64,000 nucleotides of DNA from Thermogemmatispora carboxidivorans (GTDB lineage: Bacteria > Chloroflexota > Ktedonobacteria > Ktedonobacterales > Ktedonobacteraceae), in the NCBI RefSeq assembly GCF_000702505.1, contig NZ_JNIM01000001.1:4622327-4686326 (forward strand). Direction: 5' to 3'. Below, piece by piece: positions 8,735 through 16,517 of this stretch (position 1 is its first letter; every line of letters starts with the position of its first letter). The translations under genes were made by a program, and so were the position numbers. The notes beneath the pieces were generated by a model, which was not told where the DNA came from, did not search any database, and saw nothing but the letters and a program-made list of their open reading frames with translations.

Positions 8735-9592
8735 GCCGCTCCTCGATTCTCATCAGGCGGAAGCGGGGGGAGAAAGCGCTGCATGGGCGGGCCGAGAGAT
8801 GGTAAAGCTGTGGGAACCAGGAGCAGCGCCTCCTTCCTTTTCTCTTCCTCCTTCCCCCCATCACGCTCGCAAGGCGTACCAGGCGCGGCCCCACACGCGG
8901 ACTCCGCGCTCACTATCCCCCAGCCTCGGGATGTCTAGCAACGTCGTACCTGCTTGCTGATCTCTGATAGGAAGGCCATCCAGGATAACCTCTTCTTCAA
9001 CTGCACTCGCCCGCCGCTCCCGCCTCTGATGTAGTCGTAATGTTGTGCTGTTGCTTTGCTTCCGTTGATAGCGCTGAGCGAGATGAGCCGCTCAGCGAGC
9101 AGTCAGACAGCCAGGGCGTGTCGTCTCGCTATCTGCCTGTCGAGCCTCTCCAGTCAGGCCGGAGAGAGCGCACGGGAGGATCAGGCGCGCATCCCTGGCG
9201 CTTCGGTGGCCCCACAAGCTGATCAGATCGCCCTCTCTTGCTTGCTTCGCCTGGCCGCCTCTCCCTACGACGCGCTTTCCTGCGCGCTGCAGTGCTCCCC
9301 GCGGCGCCCCGCGCTGGGTGGGTGCGCCGACGCTCCTGTTGCATTGCCTATTATACTGCAGTTGCCATCGTCGCGCAAACCTGGCGCTCCCCCGCTTCCG
9401 CTGCTCACTTGATCGTTTGCTTGTTTGTCTGCTCGCTTGCTTCTCTCTAGCAGAGCGGAGGCCAGCCCTCCTCTCTTCTCCTACTGTAACCCGCTGACGT
9501 AATAGGTAGGTGGCTATCTGAGATAGACTGTAACTGATCGACGTAGCTACTTGGGCCTCGGCCTGTGCGCAGGCAGGGCGAGGAGGGCCAAT
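8735..9592. other. Long divergent intergenic region upstream of sdhC and the ECF sigma gene
   Basis: This 858-base spacer should contain the sdh promoter (minus strand) and the sigma-operon promoter (plus strand). Frames across it have no family resemblance. The only structure I see is the CTGTAAC direct repeat near the sigma gene, described separately. No sigma-70-type pair convinced me. Confidence 0.4.
9484..9534 (+). promoter_or_regulatory. CTGTAAC direct repeat upstream of the ECF sigma gene
   Basis: CTGTAAC occurs at 9484-9490 and 9528-9534, exactly 44 bases apart, about four helical turns. Each copy is followed by GACGTA (9494-9499 and 9536-9541). The second copy ends 58 bases before the GTG start of the sigma gene. 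TGTAAC resembles the AAC-containing -35 element used by many ECF sigmas, so autoregulation is plausible, but I cannot place a matching -10. Confidence 0.4.
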
Positions 9593-10165
9593 GTGAATAT
9601 TGCACGCCAGAGCAAACAGGAGCGAAATCTTGCGACAGGACAGGATGCCGTGGATGTGCAAGCATTTCAACGCTTCTATGAAGATAACCTCCACCTCATC
9701 TATCGCTATGTCTATAGCAAAGTTGGCAATCGCGAAGAGGCCGAGGACCTGACCTCGCAGATCTTCATGAAAGCTGTGCGTCTGCTGAGCAGCGAGCGTG
9801 GCGTCGGCAGCCCGAGCTGGCAGCGCTGGCTCTTCCAGGTTGCCAGGACGACGCTGGCTGACTATTGGCGCAGTCATTATCGCTTCCCTCTTGATTCTCT
9901 GGAGGAGCTGCTCGATGCCGGCTGGCAGGGGCCAAGTGAGGAGTTGTCGCTCTCGTGCCCTGATGAGCGGCCAGTTGAGCGCGTCCAGCGTATCCTGCAG
10001 GCCCTTCCCGCCCATTACCGCGAGGTCTTGATCTGCCGCTTTCTTTTGAATCTCTCGATTAAGGAGACTGCCCTCCGCCTGGGGTTGAGCGAGGCTAATG
10101 TGAAGGTGCTTCAATTCCGGGCGCTCAAGCGCGCTGCCGAATTAGAGAGCGTTGTGACAGGCTAA
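9593..10165 (+). CDS. RNA polymerase sigma factor, ECF (sigma-70) family
   Basis: A 190-residue ECF sigma. Region 2 spans about residues 22-92 (FQRFYEDNLHLIYRYVYSKV, then EEAEDLTSQIFMKA). Region 4 spans about 128-185 (LQALPAHYREVLICRFLL, then helix-turn-helix ETALRLGLSEANVKVLQFRA). There is no region 3. An ATG lies in frame at 9551, but the GTG at 9593 has GAGGAGGG six bases upstream and is preferred. It is followed 57 bases later by a membrane Rieske protein whose cytoplasmic N-terminus could act as the anti-sigma factor. Target genes are not known. Confidence 0.9.
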   Translation: MNIARQSKQERNLATGQDAVDVQAFQRFYEDNLHLIYRYVYSKVGNREEAEDLTSQIFMKAVRLLSSERGVGSPSWQRWLFQVARTTLADYWRSHYRFPLDSLEELLDAGWQGPSEELSLSCPDERPVERVQRILQALPAHYREVLICRFLLNLSIKETALRLGLSEANVKVLQFRALKRAAELESVVTG

Positions 10166-10222
10166 CGAAACGAGTCTGGAGGCATCCAGGAAAGGTAACG
10201 GACCGGAAGGGAGGCGAGGTTT

Positions 10223-11164
10223 ATGCCCGAGGGAGACCAGGAACGCTTTGAGGACTATCTGGAGCTGGAGCGCTATCTTGCAGCGTTGCAGGAGGATCGC
10301 AGGCCGCCGCTGTCCGCGGAGTTGACGCCGACCCAGGCGCGGCTCTATCGCCTGGCAGCGCTCTTGCGTGCGGCAGCTCCCGGAGCTGCGGAACCTCGCC
10401 CGGAGTTTGTGGCCGAGCTGCGTGCGCGCCTGGAGCATGAGCTGGCTGCCTCCGAGGATGGGCCGCGCGAGCCAGAGGAGGCCGCAGAGCCAGCGACTTT
10501 GCCCGCCGCCGCTCCTTCCCCTTCCCCACCTGGCGAGAGACGCTCACGGCTCTCACGCCGTCGTCTCTTGGCCGGCAGCGCGGTGGCCGCGGCCTCACTC
10601 GTCGCTGGCGCTGGGCTTGACCGCGCCCTTCAAGAGAGCAGCGGCGGCTCTCATGGGGCGACAGGCCAGACCGCTCCGAGTCCCACCAGCACAAGTGTGG
10701 GGAGAGGCACGCCCTCGCCCCCTGCCTATCCGGCTCTGATTGGGGCCGAGGTGCCTTCTCGCTGGCACTTCGTCGCTGAGGTCTCGGCCCTCGGCAAGCA
10801 CCCAGTGCGCTTCGTTACCGAGACGATTGCTGGCTATGTGATCCGCCAGGAGCGCGGCTCCAGCACGAGCAATGAGTACGGCGACGGGAACTGGTCGGCT
10901 GGCGATGCTGCTGAGACCCCATCCACCGGAGAGGAGATCATTGCTTTCTCCGCGGCCTGTACCCATATGGGCTGCCTGGTCGAATGGCAGGAGAGCGATG
11001 GCAAGTTCCATTGTCCCTGCCACGGCGGCGTCTTCACCGCGAGCGGAGCTGCAGATCCGACCGCCGGACGCCTGCGCTATCTGGCCCCTCTGCCGCGGCT
11101 TGACATCCGCATCGAGGATGGTAAGATCTACGTGAGGATTCCCGTGAGCACGTCACCTTCTTGA
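10223..11164 (+). CDS. Rieske 2Fe-2S protein with anti-sigma-like N-terminal region
   Basis: A 313-residue protein. Residues 1-75 are soluble and helical, with the pattern LERYLAALQEDRR...LLRAAAPG...PEFVAELRARLEHEL seen at the N-terminus of many anti-sigma factors. A Pro/Ala linker follows, then a twin-arginine-like signal/anchor SRRRLLAGSAVAAASLVAG (111-129) and a long linker. The Rieske domain carries CTHMGC (246-251) and CPCHG (264-268). Ligands Cys246, His248, Cys264 and His267 and the disulfide pair Cys251/Cys266 are all present. No zinc-binding HxxxCxxC is seen. It follows the sigma gene and abuts a YtkA-like gene. It may be a redox-sensing anti-sigma factor, or simply an electron-transfer protein in a sigma-controlled operon. 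Confidence 0.85.
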   Translation: MPEGDQERFEDYLELERYLAALQEDRRPPLSAELTPTQARLYRLAALLRAAAPGAAEPRPEFVAELRARLEHELAASEDGPREPEEAAEPATLPAAAPSPSPPGERRSRLSRRRLLAGSAVAAASLVAGAGLDRALQESSGGSHGATGQTAPSPTSTSVGRGTPSPPAYPALIGAEVPSRWHFVAEVSALGKHPVRFVTETIAGYVIRQERGSSTSNEYGDGNWSAGDAAETPSTGEEIIAFSAACTHMGCLVEWQESDGKFHCPCHGGVFTASGAADPTAGRLRYLAPLPRLDIRIEDGKIYVRIPVSTSPS

Positions 11165-11614
11165 GTGTCTGCAAAGAGGATGAGACGTAATCTGCTCGTT
11201 ATTCTGCTCGGCCTGCTTTTCCTGGCCCTGTTGACCTGGCTGGGGGGCCTGGTGGCCAGCATTCCACCACCAGCCCCGGCGGAGTCAGGGCCGCAGCAGG
11301 CACACGCCGGCCTTTATGAGGTTACCCTCCAGCTGAGCCCCGACCCACCGCTCAGTACCCAGCCGACCACTATCCTTCTACGCATCGCCGAAGCTGCCAG
11401 CGGCTCGCTCGTTAACGATGCCCATGTCCAGGTAGAAAGCACGATGCCGGAGATGAATATGGGCCTGCCCGCGGTCGCCGCCCGCCTGAGCAGCGATGGC
11501 CTCTATCGCGCACGCCTGCAGTTCGCCATGAGTGGCCTCTGGCAGCTGCGCGTGACTATCCAGCGCGCCGCCCACCCAGAGGCGACAGCTCTGTTCCAGG
11601 TCACTACCCACTAA
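11165..11614 (+). CDS. YtkA-like membrane-anchored protein
   Basis: About 149 residues: one N-terminal membrane helix (LLVILLGLLFLALLTWLGGL) and an extracytoplasmic beta-sandwich like YtkA/FixH domains. Features are YEVTLQLSPDPPLS, the Met-rich loop VESTMPEMNMGLPAV and a C-terminal WQLRVTIQRA strand. Met-rich loops of this sort occur in copper-related and respiratory-assembly proteins; metal binding here is inference. The GTG at 11165 directly follows the Rieske stop codon, implying translational coupling. An ATG five codons later (11180) is the alternative start. Confidence 0.72.
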   Translation: MSAKRMRRNLLVILLGLLFLALLTWLGGLVASIPPPAPAESGPQQAHAGLYEVTLQLSPDPPLSTQPTTILLRIAEAASGSLVNDAHVQVESTMPEMNMGLPAVAARLSSDGLYRARLQFAMSGLWQLRVTIQRAAHPEATALFQVTTH

Positions 11615-11755
11615 GGTTCGCCTTCCGCCTGCCTGCCAGTGCCCAGCCCGTTAGCTCTCTGCTCTCTCTTTCCTACCTCCTTGCCCCTGGGACCTCAAGA
11701 GCGTAGAATAGGAAGGCATCTTGGCGATGCTTCTCTCTCACCTAAAAGTTTTGTC

Positions 11756-11773
11756 TTACATATTCTTATGTAA
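11756..11773. promoter_or_regulatory. Perfect palindrome upstream of the LolA-like lipoprotein gene
   Basis: TTACATATTCTTATGTAA is an uninterrupted 7+4+7 inverted repeat, AT-rich in a GC-rich setting, 32 bases before the ATG at 11806. A TTGTCT element overlaps its left edge (11751-11756), so a regulator bound here could block transcription. The 191-base spacer holds no other feature. Confidence 0.5.
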
Positions 11774-11805
11774 CAATATGCTGTTCTGCAACGGAGAGAC
11801 CCTTT

Positions 11806-12939
11806 ATGTCCACCCTCATCAGAAGATGCTGCTGTTCTGTTTCTCTCTTGCTCATGATGTTGCTTCTGTTGGCTGCCTGCAACAGTGGTCAGGCCCAGCA
11901 GCCAACGTCTACCAGCACCAGCAGCGCGAATGCTCAACATCTGTTACAGCAGAGCGAGCAGCGACTGACGGCAGCACGAACACTGCACGCCGTGGTAACC
12001 ATTCACATTGATGGCGAAACCTATCAGGGAACTTTGACAAGCGAGATCTGGAAAGCAGCTCCTGCCAGAAGCCGTAGTCTGATTCTGCACTCGACGCTGA
12101 GTGACTTTCCTGTTGGCGAGCTGACGGTCAGCAACGGGGGGAAGCTCTGGATTTATAATCCCGCGCGCCATCTTGTCTACACCGGGAGCGTCAGCAGCCA
12201 GGGCAGCTCGGCGCTCTTCGGCAGCAGTTCCAACCCAGTCAATCAGTTGACGCTCAACCTCATTGATCCTATCTTCAGCCAGAGCCAGGCGACGCTGGCC
12301 TCGCAGTCGGCGACGGTCGATGGTCACAGCGTCACCGTCGTTCACGTCACGTCTCAGCAATCGGCCACAGCTGGCCCCGACTACAGCGGCGATGTTTACC
12401 TGGATCGCAGCAGCGATCTCCCGCTCAAACTGGTCCTCGACCTGCAGGGCTTCGCTCAGGTGACCCTGCAGCTATCTACCCTGGAGCTGAATCGCTCCCT
12501 GGCCGACAGCCTCTTTAGCTTTACTCCGCCCTCCAATGTCCAAGTAGCCCCGCTGCTGCAAGCCAGCGCTACACCTACCAGCGGTACCCTGACCCTGGGC
12601 CAGGCGGAGCAGTTGGCCGGCTACCATCTACTGAGCATCCCCTCCTCGCAGAGCGATTATCAGCTTGAGGGCGTCGATGTCCTCACGACCGCCAGTGGAC
12701 AGATCTTTGTGCTCCACTACCTGAAAGGAGACCAGAGCTTTTCGATCCTCGAAAGCAAGGCCCTGGCCGGTGAGCCGTTGCCCAGCGGCAGCACGCTCAC
12801 CTTGCGGGGGACAACCGCGACCTATTCAACCGGCAGCGATAACCCCACTCTGTCCTGGAAAGAGCAGGGTCTGGGTATCCGCATTAGCGGCGACCTCGAC
12901 GAGCAAACGGCCATCGCCATCGCCAATCTGCTCAGCTAA
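11806..12939 (+). CDS. Secreted lipoprotein with LolA-like domain
   Basis: A 377-residue lipoprotein. The signal peptide ends in lipobox LLLLAAC, lipid Cys at about residue 25, followed by a Ser/Thr-rich linker. Residues about 45-250 resemble the LolA/LppX fold that carries lipids (LTAARTLHAVVTIHIDGE, GELTVSNGGKLWIYNPAR). The C-terminal third resembles DUF4367-type modules often found at the end of anti-sigma-like or sporulation-linked proteins (QLEGVDVLTTASGQIFVLHY). The gene follows the sigma/Rieske/YtkA set after its own palindrome-containing promoter region. Function is not established; lipid or cell-wall handling is inferred from the fold. Confidence 0.72.
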   Translation: MSTLIRRCCCSVSLLLMMLLLLAACNSGQAQQPTSTSTSSANAQHLLQQSEQRLTAARTLHAVVTIHIDGETYQGTLTSEIWKAAPARSRSLILHSTLSDFPVGELTVSNGGKLWIYNPARHLVYTGSVSSQGSSALFGSSSNPVNQLTLNLIDPIFSQSQATLASQSATVDGHSVTVVHVTSQQSATAGPDYSGDVYLDRSSDLPLKLVLDLQGFAQVTLQLSTLELNRSLADSLFSFTPPSNVQVAPLLQASATPTSGTLTLGQAEQLAGYHLLSIPSSQSDYQLEGVDVLTTASGQIFVLHYLKGDQSFSILESKALAGEPLPSGSTLTLRGTTATYSTGSDNPTLSWKEQGLGIRISGDLDEQTAIAIANLLS

Positions 12940-12980
12940 ATGGAAAGGAGCCCAGACAACCCTGGTCGCGCGGCGACCAC

Positions 12981-14024
12981 TCAGGCTTTGACGGCGACCA
13001 GCAGGTCGCGCTTCTTGATGACACGATCCACCGTGTGCGCAAATTGCGTGTACGGTGGATCGTTGCGCGCCTGCAGCCCGCTGTAGCGCTCGACGAGGGT
13101 ACAGATATCTTCGCGTGGGAGGCGGGTGGCGTTCCAGGCCAGGGCCAGGGTACCCCCTGGCAGCAGCAGCTCGACCCAGGCTGGGAGAGCCTGGCGCAAG
13201 AGGTTGCCGATCTCACCTAGATGCTGGATGCCGTAGGGGAGATCACCCACGATGGCATGGACGCGCGGCCCCCCGGAAAGATTGCTCAGGTGCAGCGGGG
13301 CCTCGCTGCTATCACCATGAACCAATACCACGAGGCGCGTCTCGCCGCTCTTGCCCCCTGGCCTGACCTCAAACTGGTAGCGCTTGCCGCTGCGACGATG
13401 CTCGCAAATCTCTTTGAAGGTGATTCCTTCTCCGCCGAGGTATTGACGCAGAAAGACCGCCGTCGTCTCAACATCCTGGCGCTTCTGCTCGATGCCGAAG
13501 GCATCGTAGCCGGCGGCCAGGGCGACAAAGAGGGTCGTGCCTCCGCCAGCCAGAGGATCAAGGATGCGCAGCCGCTCGCGGCTGGTAGCATAGGCACCAG
13601 CAAAGAGGGCCGCGTTCAGGAGAACGCGCGTGAAGATCTCATTGGTCTTGCCTTTGTAACGCCGCACCTCCGCGATCTCCGGCGAGATGAACGGCTGCCA
13701 GGGCAAGGCCAGTGGACGCAGAAAGGGACCCTCGACGCCACCGACCTCGGCAAAATACTCGTAAACCTCGCTGATCGTCCCCAGCTGAGCAAGAAGGCGT
13801 AAACATTCCTGGCGGTCGAGCCGCCCATCTTCTATGCTCACCAGCAGATAGCTCTGCCCACCCAGCGCGACGCGCCCCAGTTCGCTGATCGCCGGGCCAA
13901 GGGGACTGGCACGCAGCTCCGGCTCAGCGAGGGTCTCGACCATGTTGCTGTACTGATTGCTGCGCTGCGGCCTGATCTTGAGTGCCAGTTTCATGGAGTG
14001 GAGTATAGCAGGTTCTGAGGCCAT
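12981..14024 (-). CDS. SAM-dependent RNA/DNA methyltransferase with DLPY motif
   Basis: About 347 residues. The SAM-binding loop is ILDPLAGGGTTLFVALAAG, followed by the acidic residue in FGIEQ. The catalytic tetrad is DLPY in VGDLPYGIQHLG, where amino-methyltransferases carry NPPY or DPPY. TRM11/TrmN-like and UPF0020 enzymes share this layout. The N-terminal 150 residues do not show a clear THUMP domain. The frame is open to 14081; the ATG at 14024 has AAAGAGG nine bases upstream, and an ATG at 13994 is a weaker alternative. The most likely role is N2-methylation of guanine in tRNA or rRNA, but the substrate is unknown. Confidence 0.72.
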   Translation of the reverse strand: MASEPAILHSMKLALKIRPQRSNQYSNMVETLAEPELRASPLGPAISELGRVALGGQSYLLVSIEDGRLDRQECLRLLAQLGTISEVYEYFAEVGGVEGPFLRPLALPWQPFISPEIAEVRRYKGKTNEIFTRVLLNAALFAGAYATSRERLRILDPLAGGGTTLFVALAAGYDAFGIEQKRQDVETTAVFLRQYLGGEGITFKEICEHRRSGKRYQFEVRPGGKSGETRLVVLVHGDSSEAPLHLSNLSGGPRVHAIVGDLPYGIQHLGEIGNLLRQALPAWVELLLPGGTLALAWNATRLPREDICTLVERYSGLQARNDPPYTQFAHTVDRVIKKRDLLVAVKA

Positions 14025-14107
14025 TGTCGCGCCTCTTTGAGTGATTCTCTTCGCTGTCTCTCTCTCTGACGCCGGCGTCACCTCTCACAGGCAGACTTCG
14101 CCTCTGC

Positions 14108-14136
14108 GTGACAGGGCCAGCGCCGCCATGTAGAAT
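14108..14136 (+). promoter_or_regulatory. Sigma-70-type promoter of nnr
   Basis: GTGACA (14108-14113), a 17-base spacer and TAGAAT (14131-14136); each box differs from consensus at one position. It lies 29 bases before the nnr ATG, with an AGGGAGAGGA ribosome site between. Confidence 0.65.
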
Positions 14137-14165
14137 AAAGAACAGAAAGCAGGGAGAGGAGAACC

Positions 14166-15731
14166 ATGCATATCGTTGACGTTGCCCGCATGCGCGAACT
14201 GGAGATGCGGGCGGATCGAGAATACGGCCTAAACACTACTATCTTGATGGAGAATGCCGGTCGCAGCGCCGCTGAGCTGCTGGCCCGCTATATTCGCCAG
14301 CGCCAGCAGCGTTCGCTGAGCGAGTGCGAGCTGCTTTTCCTCATCGGTCCAGGGAACAACGGCGGCGATGGCCAGGTCATGGCTCGCCACCTGGAGGCCG
14401 AGGGGGCACACATCAACCTCTACCGCTGGAAGGAGCGCCGGCTGAGGCGCGAGGGCCGTGAAGTGCCAGCAGAGCAGGTGGAGGAAGAGCTAAAGGCTGT
14501 GCTGGAGCGCGCCGGCTATGTCATTGACGCCTTGCTGGGTACCGGGCGCTCGCGTCCCCTGCCCGACGACATGCGCGCTCTGCTGGCCCGTGTTGAGCAG
14601 GAGCGAGCCCGCCGTCCAGGCGAGCTGCTCGTCGTGGCGATTGACCTGCCGACCGGCGTCAACGCCGACACCGGCGAGGTTGATCCCGGCACCATCCGCG
14701 CCGACCTCACCATTACCCTGGCCTGTCCCAAACAGGGTTTTTTCTTCTTTCCCGCTCGCGCCTATCTCGGCGAGCTGTTCGTCGGCAGTATTGGCCTGCC
14801 CGAGGTCCTGGAGCGCGATCTCAGTGATGAGATGCTGGACGCTGCCCTGGCACGCGGGCTGCTGCCGCCGCGACCGTTAGAAAGCAACAAGGGAACCTTT
14901 GGGCGCGTCATGCTTTTCTGCGGCTCGCCCCCCTACCCCGGTTCAGCCTACCTGGCCGGCAGCGCCGCCCTGCGGGTCGGGGCGGGCTTGGTGACCTTAG
15001 CCGTCACTCCTGACCTGCTGCCCGTCTACGCCTCCTCGCTGCACGAGGCCACCTACGTCTTGCTGCCCGCAGGAGAGCCGAGCGAGCAACTGGGACAGGC
15101 ACAAGCCCGTGTGCTCTTAGAGCACCTGAGCGGCTACCGGGTCCTGTTGATCGGGCCAGGTCTTGGTCGTACGCCGGCCATCCGCAGTGCTCTTCTGGCG
15201 CTGCTCGATGGTCTGCACAGCCTGCCCGAGAGCCAGCGCCCAGCGCTGGTCATCGACGCCGACGGCCTCAACAACCTGGCCGACGTGGAGAGCTGGTGGC
15301 AACGGCTGCCGGCGGGCACGGTCATCACCCCCCATCCGGGCGAGATGAGCCGCCTGCTGGGCGGGGCCAGGGTCTCAGGCGGCGGCATCGACCGCCTGCA
15401 ACGAGCGCGCGATTGCGCCCAGACCTGGAACGTGACTCTTGTCCTCAAAGGGGCCTGTACACTGGTCAGTGAGCCAGCAGGACGGTTGCGCATCAACTGG
15501 GAAAGCAACCCGGCCCTCGCCAGCGCTGGAACTGGCGATGTCCTGGCTGGCATGATTGCCGGTTACCTGGCGCAACGCCTCACCCCCTTTGACGCCGCTA
15601 GCCTGGCCGTCTACTTGCATGTGGCTGCCTCCAAGCTGGTCAGCCAGCATTATGGTGACGCCGGCCTGCTGGCCTCAGATCTCCTGCCGCAGATCCCCAT
15701 CGCCCACCTTCGACTGCTCCAACCCACCTGA
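14166..15731 (+). CDS. nnr: Bifunctional NAD(P)H-hydrate epimerase / ADP-dependent NAD(P)H-hydrate dehydratase
   Basis: A 521-residue metabolite-repair enzyme. The N-terminal YjeF/NnrE domain (about 1-215) epimerises damaged NADHX/NADPHX: MENAGRSAAELL, GPGNNGGDGQVMARHL, VIDALLGTG, VAIDLPTGVNADTG. The C-terminal NnrD domain (about 225-521) is ribokinase-like and restores NAD(P)H at the cost of ADP: GPGLGR, VIDADGLNNL, VITPHPGEMSRLLGG and NPALASAGTGDVLAGMIAG. Both active sites look intact. It has its own promoter and is convergent with the NUDIX gene. Confidence 0.95.
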   Translation: MHIVDVARMRELEMRADREYGLNTTILMENAGRSAAELLARYIRQRQQRSLSECELLFLIGPGNNGGDGQVMARHLEAEGAHINLYRWKERRLRREGREVPAEQVEEELKAVLERAGYVIDALLGTGRSRPLPDDMRALLARVEQERARRPGELLVVAIDLPTGVNADTGEVDPGTIRADLTITLACPKQGFFFFPARAYLGELFVGSIGLPEVLERDLSDEMLDAALARGLLPPRPLESNKGTFGRVMLFCGSPPYPGSAYLAGSAALRVGAGLVTLAVTPDLLPVYASSLHEATYVLLPAGEPSEQLGQAQARVLLEHLSGYRVLLIGPGLGRTPAIRSALLALLDGLHSLPESQRPALVIDADGLNNLADVESWWQRLPAGTVITPHPGEMSRLLGGARVSGGGIDRLQRARDCAQTWNVTLVLKGACTLVSEPAGRLRINWESNPALASAGTGDVLAGMIAGYLAQRLTPFDAASLAVYLHVAASKLVSQHYGDAGLLASDLLPQIPIAHLRLLQPT

Positions 15732-15790
15732 ACACTCCGGGCCTCGATCGAGATCGAGAGTCACAACGGCGGGCCAGTCCCTGGCCCTGC

Positions 15791-16261
15791 TCAGGGCTGG
15801 CCCTCACCTCTCTGCGCCGATTCGTAGGCTTCTTTGAGCAGGGGCACCGTCTCATAGTGCTCCAGCTCCTCCGGGGGAATCCAGCGCATGGTCACCGCCT
15901 CCCAATCGGTCCGAATGGCTTCAGGAGCCAGGACCTCGAAGAGGAAGGGATGAATAAGCCAGTGGCGGCCCAGCTCCTGATCGCGATGCTCAACAGTCGC
16001 TCCACGCTTGAGCAGGCGCACCTGCTGCGGTCCCAGACCGGTCTCTTCGCGGATCTCCGTGTAGGCCTGCTCTTCGGGACTGACCCCCGGCTCGATAAAG
16101 CCGCTGATGCCAGCCCAGCGCCCTTGATAGCTGCCAACCCGCTGACTGCGCTGGACGATCAGAAGCCGGGGTCCCCCCGGCTGGTCGAAGCGCAGCAGGA
16201 AACTGGTGACGACCGGCGTGGAGCGCAGGGGAGCAGTGGACTCCGCTGGTTGCTGTGTCAT
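15791..16261 (-). CDS. NUDIX hydrolase
   Basis: A 156-residue NUDIX protein. The box GFIEPGVSPEEQAYTEIREE, continuing TGL, has the expected G-x5-E-x7-RE-x2-EE-x-G spacing with all catalytic glutamates. It hydrolyses a nucleoside diphosphate linked to another group; the sequence does not give the substrate. The N-terminal VTSFLLRFDQPGGPRLLIVQ strand pair is typical. The ATG at 16261 faces a 256-base region shared with rny. The gene converges with nnr, with small inverted repeats between them (CTCGAT...ATCGAG near 15743). Confidence 0.9.
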   Translation of the reverse strand: MTQQPAESTAPLRSTPVVTSFLLRFDQPGGPRLLIVQRSQRVGSYQGRWAGISGFIEPGVSPEEQAYTEIREETGLGPQQVRLLKRGATVEHRDQELGRHWLIHPFLFEVLAPEAIRTDWEAVTMRWIPPEELEHYETVPLLKEAYESAQRGEGQP

Positions 16262-16350
16262 GATGCGACTCCCGTAGAGATTGATTGCACGAAACTAGAA
16301 AAGGCTGCGAACCTGCTAGAGAAACAATCGATCTTCTCAATTGAGCGTTC

Positions 16351-16379
16351 TTGACAGCCTCTCAACGCTCTTATATAGT
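16351..16379 (+). promoter_or_regulatory. Strong sigma-70-type promoter of rny
   Basis: TTGACA (16351-16356), a 17-base spacer and TATAGT (16374-16379): consensus -35 and a one-mismatch -10. The start site should lie near 16386, about 130 bases before the GTG of rny. Confidence 0.75.
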
Positions 16380-16427
16380 ATGCTTGGCGTACTATACGCC
16401 TTCTATATAGTATACTTAGCATATACC
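16372..16427. promoter_or_regulatory. Operator-like repeats over the rny promoter
   Basis: TATAGTATGC and GCGTACTATA (16374-16396) form an inverted repeat with one mismatch in ten, overlapping the -10 box and start site. A second copy of the left part, TATATAGTATACTTAGCA, lies at 16404-16421, 32 bases further on. AT-rich palindromes placed here are typical of repressor sites. The regulator is unknown. Confidence 0.5.
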
Positions 16428-16517
16428 GTCTCTCGATACGATGGAACATAGCACTCGGTCACCACAAGCCCGGCAGGCGGGCCTGTTTGCCCTTTATCAC
16501 TCTGGAGGTAGGCTAAC

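Noticed and set aside
9092..10114. 340-codon open frame on the minus strand
   Set aside because: Overlaps the sigma gene antisense; no family resemblance and no ribosome site.
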